NCBI GenBank assembly: GCA_021158185.1 | Contig: JAGGVC010000045.1 | Coordinates: 1-53,888, forward strand | Direction of reading: 5' to 3' | Source: a bacterium | Lineage (GTDB): Bacteria; 4484-113; JAGGVC01 | Length of the DNA stretch: 53,888 bases | Shown: one piece after another, positions 36,761-45,695 of the stretch | How positions within the stretch are numbered: position 1 is the first letter of the stretch | Layout of the letters: the number at the start of each line of letters is the position of its first letter | The notes under the pieces: model-generated | Database searches by the model: none | Told to the model about the DNA's origin: nothing | The model's input: the letters and a program-made list of their open reading frames with translations, nothing else | Program-made: the position numbers and the translations under genes

Positions 36761-37540
36761 CTAAAATACCTTAGAATCCTCGCTAAGCGCTCTCACGAGT
36801 TCCTTGACTTTATCCGCGGGCTCACCATCAATGATCCGTCCAGCTTGCCTTGCGGGTGGTGTCGAAAATTCGACGTATTCGACCTGGGATTCGGCGGGGT
36901 TTGCAAGTGATTCATCGAGGCCGAGATCGCTCAGCTCCTTCGTCTCCCACGGCTTTTTCTTTGCGCCCATGATGCCTTTGAGCTTTGGGTAGCGCGGCAA
37001 GTTTAGCCCCTTGTCCGCGGTGATCACGGCGGGAAGCGATACTTCTACAACTTCGACTCCGTCATCCGTGTTGCGCTCGCATATCGCTTTGCCGTCCTCG
37101 ATGTCGATCTTTATAGCCATCGAAACATGCGGAAGCCCAAGGTATTCGGCTACGAGAAGCGGAGTCTGCCCGTAGTCGTAATCAACGCCTTGTTTTCCCG
37201 CAAGGATGAGATCTGGCTTTTCCGATTCGAGTACCTTCGCAATGATTTTTGCCGCGCCGCGAGGGTTTGACCCTTCCATGTCGGTGCGGTTAACGACGAT
37301 GGCACGGTCTATACCCATCGCAAGGACGTTCAACAGAACCTTCTTCTCCGATACACCGCCGACCGTGACGAAGAATGTTTCGCCTGATAGGGCTTCGGCT
37401 TTCGTTATTGCCTCTTCCACGGCGTACTCGTCGTACGGGTTGACGACGTAATCGATGCCGTCACGGCTCACGCGCCCGCCTTCAATTCTAGGTCTCGATT
37501 CGGTGTTCGGAACTTCTTTTACAAGAACCGCTATCTTCAT
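36761..37540 (-). CDS. etfB: Electron transfer flavoprotein beta subunit
   Basis: A 259-aa ETF beta subunit. The start at the ATG at 37540 gives the family N-terminus MKIAVLVKEVPNTE with GGAG 6 nt upstream; the frame continues upstream without family similarity. Landmarks include NPYDEYAVEEA, GMDRAI-type motif (MGIDRAIVVN), LAGKQGVDYDYGQTPLLVAE and AEYLGLPHV. The insert GANAAD-type AMP site is present as expected for ETF-beta. A TTGACG-18-TATAAA promoter lies just upstream. Confidence 0.93.
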   Translation of the reverse strand: MKIAVLVKEVPNTESRPRIEGGRVSRDGIDYVVNPYDEYAVEEAITKAEALSGETFFVTVGGVSEKKVLLNVLAMGIDRAIVVNRTDMEGSNPRGAAKIIAKVLESEKPDLILAGKQGVDYDYGQTPLLVAEYLGLPHVSMAIKIDIEDGKAICERNTDDGVEVVEVSLPAVITADKGLNLPRYPKLKGIMGAKKKPWETKELSDLGLDESLANPAESQVEYVEFSTPPARQAGRIIDGEPADKVKELVRALSEDSKVF

Positions 37541-37574
37541 TTCAACTCCAAGAGAAGCAGGATTTAAGCACTTT

Positions 37575-37604
37575 TTTATACCATTGGCCAAATGAGCACG
37601 TCAA
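37575..37604 (-). promoter_or_regulatory. Sigma70-type promoter of etfBA
   Basis: Minus strand: TTGACG (37599-37604), 18-nt spacer, TATAAA (37575-37580), with the start codon 34 nt downstream. This is a good match to consensus. Confidence 0.7.
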
Positions 37605-37746
37605 GAGAAGAACGCTTCAAGTTATTTATCGTTCACAAGCATACGCAGTAGAATGTAAGAACGCATTATTGATGCTGCGCGTATGCAAACTCTGCGATGA
37701 ATGACTTTTTCCCGCCATGTTTGTGATTTCACGATGTAGAAGGGTT

Positions 37747-37774
37747 TTGCACAGGTTGCCGCAGCTGATATACT
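37747..37774 (+). promoter_or_regulatory. Probable promoter of the membrane Fe-S oxidoreductase gene
   Basis: TTGCAC at 37747-37752, 16-nt spacer, TATACT at 37769-37774, 40 nt before the ATG at 37815. The divergent arrangement with etfBA suggests joint regulation. Confidence 0.55.
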
Positions 37775-37814
37775 TTTGTATCACTCGCGTTCATTCCATT
37801 TTCCGAGGGAATCT

Positions 37815-39833
37815 ATGGATCCGACGTATTTCGGTGTAGTTAAGGCCCTGTATGCAGTCATTCTTCTTGGTTGCATCGGGTTCTTTTTCCTCCAGATTTT
37901 CCAGAGATTCAAGCATCTTCTTAAGGCAACGCCGATTCATCGAACCGACCGCGTCGGCGAGCGTATCGCCGGGTTTTTCAAATACTACCTGGGGCAGGGC
38001 AGGCTTTTTCATGGCTACCTCCTAGCTGGATTGATGCACGCTTTCATATTCTGGGGATTCTGGGTCGTTAGCGTCAACACGATCCATGCGATTATGGGCG
38101 GATTCGTCGCCGGATCGCATCTTCCCTGGCTCGGGCGAGAGCAGGCGCTCGGATCGCTCTACATCCTTTGCCGCGATATTTTTGAAGTGCTCGTGCTCGT
38201 TATGGTGGCGCTTGCAGGATTGCGCAGGCTGGTGACGCGTCCCAAACGCCTGACGTACGGTTTCGCGGCGCATCTGGTTCTGATCCTCATCGCCATCCTG
38301 ATGGTATCGGATTTCTTTATCAGCGGCGCGGAAGCAGTTGCAACAAATCCGCACAGACTTAGCTTTGTCGAAAACTTGATGTGGCCGTGGATGAGTTCCT
38401 GGGGGCTTGAGAGAGCAATCACTGTTGGAGTTGTCGCCTGGTGGATTCATCTCCTTGGCCTGCTTTATTTTCTGAATCTTCTTCCGAACGGCAAGCACTT
38501 TCACGTTGTAACGAGCGTATTCACTGTGTTCTTTAGAAGACTCGGTGCGCCCGCGCTTTCAAAGATCAATCTGGACGAGGCCGAGGAAGCGGAGAAATTC
38601 GGCGCGGGCGCGATATACGATCATCCCTGGAAGTACCTGCTCGACAGCTTTTCATGTACGGAGTGTGGGCGATGCCAGGACAACTGCCCTGCGTTCCTTA
38701 CGGAAAAGGAGCTCAGTCCCAAGCTCATCCAGGTCGATCTTCGGCATTATTTGTTCGATAATCAGCGCGCGCTCCTTGCGGGAAAGACGGAGGCGGACGA
38801 GGAAGGCGGTGTGCCGATGCTCCTTGGCGACACCATCGCTCACCAGCGGATATGGGACTGCACGACCTGCCGCGCGTGCGAGGAATTCTGCCCGCTTCTC
38901 ATCGAACACTTGGGGCCGATTATGGGCGCGCGTCGCTATCTCACGATGGACTTGGACGAGTATCCCGAGGAACTCACGCTGTTCTTCCGCAACATGGAGA
39001 GCCAAGCCAACCCGTGGGGCATAGGCCAGGAAAACCGCACGGCTTGGGCGGCAGGGCTTGATGTGCCGATTATGGCCGAGAATCCCGACAAGGAAGTACT
39101 GCTTTGGATTGGATGCTCGGCGAGTTTCGACGCGCGAAACCAGAGGATCGCGCGCGCGCTTGTAAAGTGTCTGAACGCAGCCGGTGTGGATTTTGGCTAC
39201 CTGGGCGAAGAGGAGACGTGCAACGGCGATCCTGCAAGGCGCGCGGGGCACGAGTATATGTTCCAGATGATGGCGGAGCAGGTCGTCGAGACGATAAAGC
39301 AGTATAAGAATCTCAAGAAAATAATCACGCTTTGCCCGCACTGCTTCAACATATTCGCAAACGAGTATCCGCAGATGGGGCTTGAGATCGAGGTTGAGCA
39401 CCATTCGATGATTCTTGCGCGGCTCGTGCGGGAAGGGAAACTGAAGCCGTCTAAGAGAACCGAACTGGGAAAACTCGTCTATCACGACAGTTGCTACCTC
39501 GGACGCTATAACGGTGTTTACTCGCAGCCGCGCGAAGTGCTTTGGGCGGTGCCCGGCGTAAAGGTGGTCGAAGCCGAGAGGCATCACGCAAAGGGGATGT
39601 GCTGCGGTGCGGGCGGAGTGCGCATGTTCCTCGAAGAGAGCACCGGCACACGGATCAATCACTTAAGGCTTGAGCAGCTTGCAGCAGGAAAGCCCGATGG
39701 TATTGCCACGGCGTGCCCGTTCTGCCTTACGATGCTCGACGACGCGATCAAAGAGACCGACCAGGCCGACAAGTACAAGATTATGGACATCGCCGAAGTC
39801 CTCGCAGCCGGGCTTGAGGAAGGAAGCGCGTAG
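37815..39833 (+). CDS. Membrane-bound ETF:menaquinone-type Fe-S oxidoreductase (HdrD-like with NarI-like domain)
   Basis: A 672-aa redox protein. Residues of about 5-240 hold five to six transmembrane helices with several histidines that could bind b-type haem (for example FHGYLLAGLMHAFIFWGFW and WWIHLLGLLYF). Two [4Fe-4S] motifs follow, CTECGRCQDNCP near residue 281 and CTTCRACEEFCP near 349. Two CCG domains then end in CCGAGGVRMF and CPFCLTML. This architecture matches the family that passes electrons from ETF to menaquinone in syntrophic acyl-CoA oxidisers, and the divergent etfBA genes agree. The ATG at 37815 has GAGGG 5 nt upstream. Confidence 0.82.
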   Translation: MDPTYFGVVKALYAVILLGCIGFFFLQIFQRFKHLLKATPIHRTDRVGERIAGFFKYYLGQGRLFHGYLLAGLMHAFIFWGFWVVSVNTIHAIMGGFVAGSHLPWLGREQALGSLYILCRDIFEVLVLVMVALAGLRRLVTRPKRLTYGFAAHLVLILIAILMVSDFFISGAEAVATNPHRLSFVENLMWPWMSSWGLERAITVGVVAWWIHLLGLLYFLNLLPNGKHFHVVTSVFTVFFRRLGAPALSKINLDEAEEAEKFGAGAIYDHPWKYLLDSFSCTECGRCQDNCPAFLTEKELSPKLIQVDLRHYLFDNQRALLAGKTEADEEGGVPMLLGDTIAHQRIWDCTTCRACEEFCPLLIEHLGPIMGARRYLTMDLDEYPEELTLFFRNMESQANPWGIGQENRTAWAAGLDVPIMAENPDKEVLLWIGCSASFDARNQRIARALVKCLNAAGVDFGYLGEEETCNGDPARRAGHEYMFQMMAEQVVETIKQYKNLKKIITLCPHCFNIFANEYPQMGLEIEVEHHSMILARLVREGKLKPSKRTELGKLVYHDSCYLGRYNGVYSQPREVLWAVPGVKVVEAERHHAKGMCCGAGGVRMFLEESTGTRINHLRLEQLAAGKPDGIATACPFCLTMLDDAIKETDQADKYKIMDIAEVLAAGLEEGSA

Positions 39834-39946
39834 CCGTTTTTCTGTTACCGATCCTGATTGTCGCCTGCGTCCTTGTCCAGGGAATGGGATGTTGCGTCGG
39901 GAACGGAGTTGCATCGCTCGTAGGGTGCGAAGGCCGCATTTCTAAT

Positions 39947-40831
39947 CTACGCGTGGCTTAGAGTAGTTTCGATTTTGTCGAGGATCTTGGGCTTTATGCG
40001 CTGCCTGTTGAATCCAAGATTCTCGTACTGAATCCCTTGTGCGAGTGCAAGGAGCTGGAAATAGTAAACGGGCGGCGTGTTGAAATCCTCGCCGAACCTT
40101 TTCCCCACTCTCACCTGGCCATGGTCGAACTGCGAAAAACACGTCGGGCAGATCAGGCACAGAATATCAGCTTCGACATCTCTGACCGTGGACAGAATAT
40201 CGCGCATCATATTGGCGGGGATGTCTTCGTCCTGGCAGGCTTTCCCGCAGCAGAGGAACCAGTTGCGGTGTCTGACGGGCGTCGCGCCGAGCGCGGTAAT
40301 GAGCGCTTCCATAACTTTGGGGTCGTTCGGATCGTCCACGTTCATGATCTTGCTCGGCTTTAGCAGGTGGCAGCCGTAGTGGATTGCGACCTTCAGACCT
40401 TCGAGTTTGCACTTCACGGATTCCTTGACTGCCTCATAACCTGCCACGTCCCTGACCACCGTAACGATGTGGCGTACTCTCACTTCGCCTTTGTACTCGC
40501 GGTCTATGCGGGCGAGGCGCTTGTTCACCTTAGTGCGAAGTTCTTCGTCCTCCAGAAGGTGGCGCGCCTCTGATAAGGTCGCCGTGCAGCCGGAGCAGTT
40601 GGTTACGATGTCGAGCCCTTTATCTTCTGCCAGGCACAAGTTGCGGGCGGCTATCGAGAGCCAGGAAAGCTTGTCCTTCGACTTGAAATAGATCGGGTCT
40701 GGGCAACAGGACGCTTCGGGAAGATCTTCGAGCTCGATCCCCAGGTTCGGCAGCGTCTTCCTGATGGCGTATTCCATATGAGGGTATCTCGCTGGAATCA
40801 TGCAGCCCGGAAAGAATGCGAACTTGTTCAT
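39947..40831 (-). CDS. hdrB: Heterodisulfide reductase subunit B (HdrB)
   Basis: A 294-aa HdrB with two CCG domains that in methanogens bind noncubane Fe-S clusters: FFPGCMIPARYP, EASCCPDP and TNCSGCTATL in the first; HYGCHLLKPSK, WFLCCGKACQDED and LICPTCFSQFD in the second. All cysteines expected for both clusters are present. In methanogens HdrB reduces the CoM-S-S-CoB disulfide; bacteria lack that substrate, so here it must act on another disulfide or redox partner. It is the last gene of the minus-strand operon, and its ATG overlaps the hdrC stop by 4 nt. Confidence 0.9.
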   Translation of the reverse strand: MNKFAFFPGCMIPARYPHMEYAIRKTLPNLGIELEDLPEASCCPDPIYFKSKDKLSWLSIAARNLCLAEDKGLDIVTNCSGCTATLSEARHLLEDEELRTKVNKRLARIDREYKGEVRVRHIVTVVRDVAGYEAVKESVKCKLEGLKVAIHYGCHLLKPSKIMNVDDPNDPKVMEALITALGATPVRHRNWFLCCGKACQDEDIPANMMRDILSTVRDVEADILCLICPTCFSQFDHGQVRVGKRFGEDFNTPPVYYFQLLALAQGIQYENLGFNRQRIKPKILDKIETTLSHA

Positions 40832-41361
40832 TTGCCCGAATCCTCCTCCGCAGGAGCGAGAAGCTTATGAATTTCGTCCATCGGAATTTCCTCGAGAGGC
40901 TTGAGTCCGAGCTTTGCCCTTTCTTTGGTCACCGCGCTGCTGAGCTGAACCGTTCGTCCGGTTTTTTCGAAAGTATCAATGATCCTTGAGACGGTCTTCG
41001 GGACGATTCCCCTGTCCGCCAGCATGTTCTTAAGCGATATAATGACTTCGACCGGCTTAACATCCTGGGGGCATCGCTCTGTACAGTTGTAGCAGTTCGT
41101 GCAAAGCCAGAGAACCGAATCTTCCCCGATCAGCTCCTTTTCAAGACCGTAAAGCACCTTGAGCATTATCTCGCGTGGGTTGAAGTCGTCGCTGTAGAAA
41201 GTTGCAGGGCAGTCTCCCACGCAAGCGCCGCACTGGTAGCAAAAGCTCGCGAGATTGCCTTCGACCTTTTCGGCAAGCTCCTTTCTGAAGGCGAAATCGA
41301 TCCGAACAATCTCGTCTTCCTTGGGCTTGTCCAGATTGTTTTCGCTACTCATCCGATTCAC
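40828..41361 (-). CDS. hdrC: Heterodisulfide reductase subunit C (HdrC)
   Basis: A 177-aa HdrC, the electron conduit between HdrA and HdrB. Two [4Fe-4S] ferredoxin motifs are seen: CYQCGACVGDCP near residue 41 and CTNCYNCTERCP near 87, with the helical tail typical of the family. The GTG at 41361 is chosen because AAGGAC sits 8 nt upstream; the ATG at 41352 is possible. It overlaps the zinc-ribbon gene by 17 nt in front and hdrB by 4 nt behind, so it should be tightly coupled to both. Confidence 0.9.
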   Translation of the reverse strand: MNRMSSENNLDKPKEDEIVRIDFAFRKELAEKVEGNLASFCYQCGACVGDCPATFYSDDFNPREIMLKVLYGLEKELIGEDSVLWLCTNCYNCTERCPQDVKPVEVIISLKNMLADRGIVPKTVSRIIDTFEKTGRTVQLSSAVTKERAKLGLKPLEEIPMDEIHKLLAPAEEDSGK

Positions 41362-41512
41362 CAGTTTTGTCCTTCACCGCGCGTTTTTTCATGTGGCGTA
41401 TGCTGTTGGAGCGGCACATCGGGCAAGTGCGCTCCTTGTCCTCGCCCGGCTCCACAGGTTCTTCAAATTCATACCCGCACATCATGCATCGAAAACTCTC
41501 TTTCTTGGTCAT
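41345..41512 (-). CDS. 55-aa zinc-ribbon protein within the hdr operon
   Basis: A short gene between hdrA1 and hdrC. Starting at ATG (41512, GGAG 6 nt upstream), it encodes MTKKESFRCMMCGYEFEEP..., with C9-x-x-C12-G-Y and C30-P-x-C33, a four-cysteine zinc-ribbon or rubredoxin-like knuckle, followed by a basic helix. Its stop overlaps the start of hdrC by 17 nt. It may bind metal or act as a small electron carrier or assembly factor for the Hdr complex. No close family is recognised. Confidence 0.65.
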   Translation of the reverse strand: MTKKESFRCMMCGYEFEEPVEPGEDKERTCPMCRSNSIRHMKKRAVKDKTGESDE

Positions 41513-41531
41513 CACCGACTCCAGATAGGAA

Positions 41532-43997
41532 CTAAGGTGTTGAAACGGAAGCTTCAGTCTGCTTGGCGGACTTGGCTTTCCGCTGTTTCTTCGGCTTCTC
41601 CTGCAAAGCTTTGATCGTTTGCTCGATTTCTTCCTTCGTAACTTTCTTTCGAAGCTCTTCGACCTGCACCATTACCTTGGCGAACTTCTGACCTTCAGCG
41701 GCGCTTATCCATTCGAGCTGGAGCCGCTCCGGACGGATACCCAGGCGGTCCAGCTTGTTCCAGAGCCTTTGAACGCGCTTCACGGTCTGGCGGTTTGCGT
41801 TGATGTAGTGGCAATCCGCATAGTGACAGCCTGATACGAGTACGATCGGTGCTCCGCATCGGAACGCTTCAAGCACCATATCCTCCGAAACTCTGGCCGA
41901 GCACATCGTGCGGACCACGCGGTTGGTTGACGGGTAGTGGATTCTCGATATTCCTGCCATATCTCCGCCCGCGTAGCTGCACCAGTTGCACGCGAACACG
42001 AACACCTTGTCCTCGGGCTTGTCGGCGAGAATCGCGCGAATTTGGGCGATGAGCTGTTCATCGGTGAAGTGGCGCATGACGATCGCGTTGGATTTGCATG
42101 TCGCACCGCAGCAACCGCATCCTGCACACGCAGCCTCGACAACCACTGGAAACTGCCCTTTCTCCCAGATAATCGCGCCGTAGGGGCAGACGGATGCACA
42201 TGCGCCGCATTTGGTGCAGGCGTCCTCGATTATGTAGCTCGTTATTGCCTCGACCGTAATCTGACCGGCATTCAGGAGCGCACCCGATCGTGATGCCGCT
42301 GCACCTGCCTGGCAGACGGAATCCTTAATGTCCTTGGGGGATTCGCAGAATCCGGCGAAGTACACTCCCCTGGTGGGGGCGTCGATCGGCTTGAGTTTCG
42401 GATGAGATTCGAGGAAGAAACCGTCGGAGGTTTTCGAGAGCGTAAGAAGCCCGGATATCTTCGCCAGATCCTTCGGCGGGATGACTCCTACCGACAGTAC
42501 AAGCATATCGAACTCGTGCCTTTCGAGTTTGCCGGTGGTTGTATTCTCGACGGTTACAAGCAGGTTCCTGGTGAGCGGGTCTTCCTCGATATCGCCGGGC
42601 AGTCCCCTGATGTAGCGCGTGCCGGCTTCCTTCGATCTCTGGAACATATCCTCGAACGACTTGCCGAACGCGCGTATGTCCTGATAGAAAACGGTGTTAG
42701 TCAGATCCGGGTAGTGGTCGGCGAGAAGGAGCGTATCCTTGATCGTGTTCATACAACAGATATTGCTGCAGTACGGGCGACCGATGGCTGCGTTTCTCGA
42801 CCCGACGCACTGGACAAAGCCAATGCGCTTTGGTCTTTCGCGGTCGGTCGGTCTAATGAAGTGCCCGGCAGTTGGGCCGCCTGCGCAAATCAGCCTCTCG
42901 AACTCCATCGAGGTGATCACGTTCTCGAATCTCGTGTAGCCGTAATCGTCGAGTTCCGTCGGATCGTATACATCAAGGCCTATCGCAACGATTACCGCAC
43001 CTACGTCGCGCTCGATAATCTCATCCCTGTCGTCGTAGTCGATGCATTCCTGCTCGCACACATCTGCGCATTTCCCGCATGCGATGGGTGTTGTGCCAAG
43101 GCAGTCGTCCATATTAAGGATGTACGAGCACGGAACCGCCTGCGGGTAAGGGATGTATATCGCCTTGCGCGAGCCAAGTCCCATCTGATATTCGTCGGGC
43201 TTTACAACGGGGCACACTTTCGCGCATTCGTTGCAGGAGTTGCACACCTCTGGATCCACGTAGCGCGCCTTTTTTCGGATTTTCACGCTGAAGTTTCCGA
43301 CGTACCCGGAAACAGCTTCAACTTCGCTGTAGGTCAAAAGCTCAATATTTGGATGTCGACCGACATCTATGGCCTTGGGGCCCAAAATTCATATGGAACA
43401 GTCCATAGTGGGATAAGTCTTGTCAAGCTGAGCCATAATCCCGCCGATGGACGCCTCCTTTTCGACCAGAACAACTTTGTGGCCTGCATCTGCAAGCTCA
43501 AGGGCGGCTTCCATGCCGGCAACACCCCCGCCGATGACCAGCGCTGCCTTAGTTACGGGGACGGTCATCTCAACCTGCGGTTCGAGGAATCGCGCCCTGG
43601 CCACAGCGCCTGCCACAAGGTCCTTCGCTTTCGCGGTCGCGCCGTCCCAATCCCCAGGATGAACCCAGGAGCAATGCTCGCGCAGGTTCGCCATCTCCAT
43701 CAAGTACGGATTAAGCCCCGCTTCGAGCACGCACTGTCTGAAAGTCGGCTCGTGCTGCCTGGGAGTGCATGATGCAATAACGACGCGATTCAATCTGTGT
43801 TCGCGTATCGCGTTCTTGATCTCGTTCTGCCCCGGATCGGCGCATGTGTACTTGTTGCGGACGGCGCACACGACATCGGGCAGCGTTTCGGCATATTCGC
43901 TTACGGCGGCGCAGTCTACCGCTCCCGCGATATTCAGACCGCAGTCGCATACAAATACTCCGATCCTCAGATCTCCATCAACTTGTCTTTCGGACAT
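41532..43997 (-). CDS. hdrA: HdrA1: selenocysteine HdrA with C-terminal MvhD domain
   Basis: An 821-aa HdrA if the TGA at 43391-43389 is read as selenocysteine (U203). Without this the gene is split exactly inside the conserved DCSI-[C/U]-ILGPK motif. The start is the ATG at 43997, with GAGAGG upstream. Modules in order: N-terminal Fe-S domain (CDCGLNIAG, CADPGQ, CTPRQHEP); FAD domain GGGVAGMEAAL; the Sec motif; CNSCNECAKVCP and CGKCADVCEQEC near 250 and 307; CVGSRNAAIGRPYCSNICCM; two more ferredoxin motifs near 592 and 620; and from about 660 an MvhD [2Fe-2S] domain (FACNWCSYAGG, CHYADCHY). The tail is Lys-rich. HdrA carries the bifurcating FAD in the family. Confidence 0.9.
43352..43367 (-). 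promoter_or_regulatory. Putative bacterial SECIS of hdrA1
   Basis: On the minus strand GATGTC-GGTC-GACATC forms a perfect 6-bp stem with a G-first loop, beginning 21 nt after the TGA, so the loop is 27 nt away. This spacing and the leading G of the loop fit the bacterial SECIS consensus. The identical 16-mer follows the TGA in hdrA2. Confidence 0.75.
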
Positions 43998-44055
43998 ACA
44001 GTTCCTCTCTTCCTCGGAGATCAACGCGCCGGCTGTGTGCAAAACAGATCAGCAC

Positions 44056-45207
44056 TCAGTCCAGCGCTTCGACAACAAGTTCCGCTAAATCCTTGATTTC
44101 AATCTCGATATCCTCTTTAAGATTCGGGTCGTTCATTGCACACTTGAGATGAACCTGGCATTTGGGACAGCAAGTCACAAGCGTTGAAGCGCCCGTTGCT
44201 TTGGCTTCCTTCAATCGCCCGACCTGGATAGCCTTCGAATACCTGTCGCAATTCGTCCAGGTGCTTCCCGCACAGCAAACAGCGCGCTTGCCCGACTGGT
44301 GCATTTCAGCGAGTTCGATTCCGGGAAGTAAACCCAAGACGCTTCTGGGCGCGTCGTAGATTTCGAGATGCCTGCCGAGCCTGCATGGATCCTGGTAAGT
44401 AACGATGCGAGCATCCCCGTTTTCCTTGAAGCTAAGGTCGTTGTTACGAGCATTGATGAACTCAGAGATATGGAGAATTTCAGGGGGGCGTTGAGAGAAG
44501 TAAGGAGCATAATCAATCTTCCAGGTGCGCAGGCACTCCGCACAGGAAACGACGAGGATCGACGCTTTGCTGCTCTCTACCAGCTCGACGTTGTGCTTCG
44601 CAAGCAGATCGAAGCTTTTCCTGTCTCCGCCCCAAAGCAGATCGTGACCGCAGCATCTTTCCGATGGTGACACTATTGGCGTTATCCCGTGCTGGTTCAG
44701 TATTGAAATTGCAGCGCGTGTGCCGTTAAGCGAATGGACGCCCAGCTCATCGAAGAAGGCGTCCAAGTACATTGTGCATCCTGTCCAGTAGAAGACTTCG
44801 CTTTCATCCGACGTGATTCTGATGTCGTCTGTGATCCAGTCCATGCGGTTTTGCACCGTTTTTCCAGCTGCCATCATACGCATTGTAGACTGCAACGCGC
44901 CGCCGTGGGGGCAGCCAACATTATCCTCGCGATAGGTGTATTCCCTCAGTTTTTGCACAAGCTTAGAGTACTCCACAGAGGCGGGGCAGCTGCTGTCGCA
45001 CTTCATACAAGTAAGGCATATACCGAGAGAGCCGTTGCTCTCAATAGCTTCCCGATGATCGAGGTTGGTGGAGAGCACTTGTCTTCTGGGGCTGAATGGC
45101 GCGCCCGCTCTCGCTATCGGGCAGTTCGCTGTGCATTTCCCGCAGTCGTAGCATGCCCATGCACGGGTTTCCTTTCCGATTTGTGTTAGCCTGTCCATAT
45201 CGCTCAC
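44056..45207 (-). CDS. HdrD-like protein (fused HdrC-HdrB modules)
   Basis: A 383-aa Fe-S protein. Two [4Fe-4S] motifs (CYDCGKCTANCP near residue 19 and CLTCMKCDSSCP near 64) are fused to two CCG domains: FYWTGCTMYLD, ERCCGHDLLWGG and SCAECLRTW; then YQDPCRLGRHLEIYDAPR, RAVCCAGSTW and TCCPKCQVHL. This is the HdrD/GlpC-type architecture, a soluble single-chain equivalent of HdrCB. It may supply a second disulfide-reducing or electron-exit site in a complex with the MvhD encoded just upstream, whose stop overlaps its ATG by 4 nt. hdrA1 follows 58 nt downstream. Confidence 0.85.
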   Translation of the reverse strand: MSDMDRLTQIGKETRAWACYDCGKCTANCPIARAGAPFSPRRQVLSTNLDHREAIESNGSLGICLTCMKCDSSCPASVEYSKLVQKLREYTYREDNVGCPHGGALQSTMRMMAAGKTVQNRMDWITDDIRITSDESEVFYWTGCTMYLDAFFDELGVHSLNGTRAAISILNQHGITPIVSPSERCCGHDLLWGGDRKSFDLLAKHNVELVESSKASILVVSCAECLRTWKIDYAPYFSQRPPEILHISEFINARNNDLSFKENGDARIVTYQDPCRLGRHLEIYDAPRSVLGLLPGIELAEMHQSGKRAVCCAGSTWTNCDRYSKAIQVGRLKEAKATGASTLVTCCPKCQVHLKCAMNDPNLKEDIEIEIKDLAELVVEALD

Positions 45208-45695
45208 GGCTTCCCGTTGTTGCTACCCGCACGACGGCTTGAGAAAGGTCCGGGGCCAAGATCGCGTATCTGATCGGTGAACTCGTTAATCACCTCGGCA
45301 AATCGCGCGCCTTCGGCCGCGCTAATCCACTCCAGACGAAGCCTGCCGTCCTCGATTCCAAGTAGTTTGACCATTCTCTGGGTTCGCTCAAACTGCTCTA
45401 CGGCGCGCTCGTTCCCGAAAATATAGTGGCAGTCGCCGAAGTGGCATCCCGATACCAGGACACCATCTGCCCCTCTCTCGAAAGCCTTAAGGACAAATGC
45501 AGGTTGAATGCGTCCGGAGCACATAACACGAATAATTCTGAAGTGGGGCTGGTGCTCAATCCGCGTAACGCCGGCCGTATCCGCGCCCGCGTAGCTGCAC
45601 CAGTTGCAGGCAAAAACGATGATGTTGGGCGTCCAGCGGCGTTTGCTCTTTCGCGGCGTAACAGCATCCTTCGTTTTCACTTGCTCCGATGTCAC
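45204..45695 (-). CDS. mvhD: MvhD/FlpD-like [2Fe-2S] protein
   Basis: A 163-aa MvhD, the small subunit that in methanogens passes electrons from hydrogenase or formate dehydrogenase to HdrA. Motifs FACNWCSYAGADTAG, VMCSGRIQ and GCHFGDCHYIFGNE supply the [2Fe-2S] ligands. The start is GTG, overlapping the hdrA2 stop by 4 nt (GTGA). No MvhAG, formate dehydrogenase or NADH-module gene occurs in the operon, so its electron donor or acceptor is unknown. HdrA1 carries a second copy of this domain fused at its C-terminus. Confidence 0.9.
   Translation of the reverse strand: MTSEQVKTKDAVTPRKSKRRWTPNIIVFACNWCSYAGADTAGVTRIEHQPHFRIIRVMCSGRIQPAFVLKAFERGADGVLVSGCHFGDCHYIFGNERAVEQFERTQRMVKLLGIEDGRLRLEWISAAEGARFAEVINEFTDQIRDLGPGPFSSRRAGSNNGKP

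Noticed and set aside
42402-43772. 456-codon plus-strand frame across hdrA1
   Set aside because: Opposite-strand shadow of hdrA1; composition is Arg/Ala/Val-rich without any family motif.
43389-44042. Separate short gene upstream of a start-less hdrA
   Set aside because: Both parts are in the same frame, colinear with one HdrA, and separated only by a TGA at a family Cys site; read as a single selenoprotein gene.
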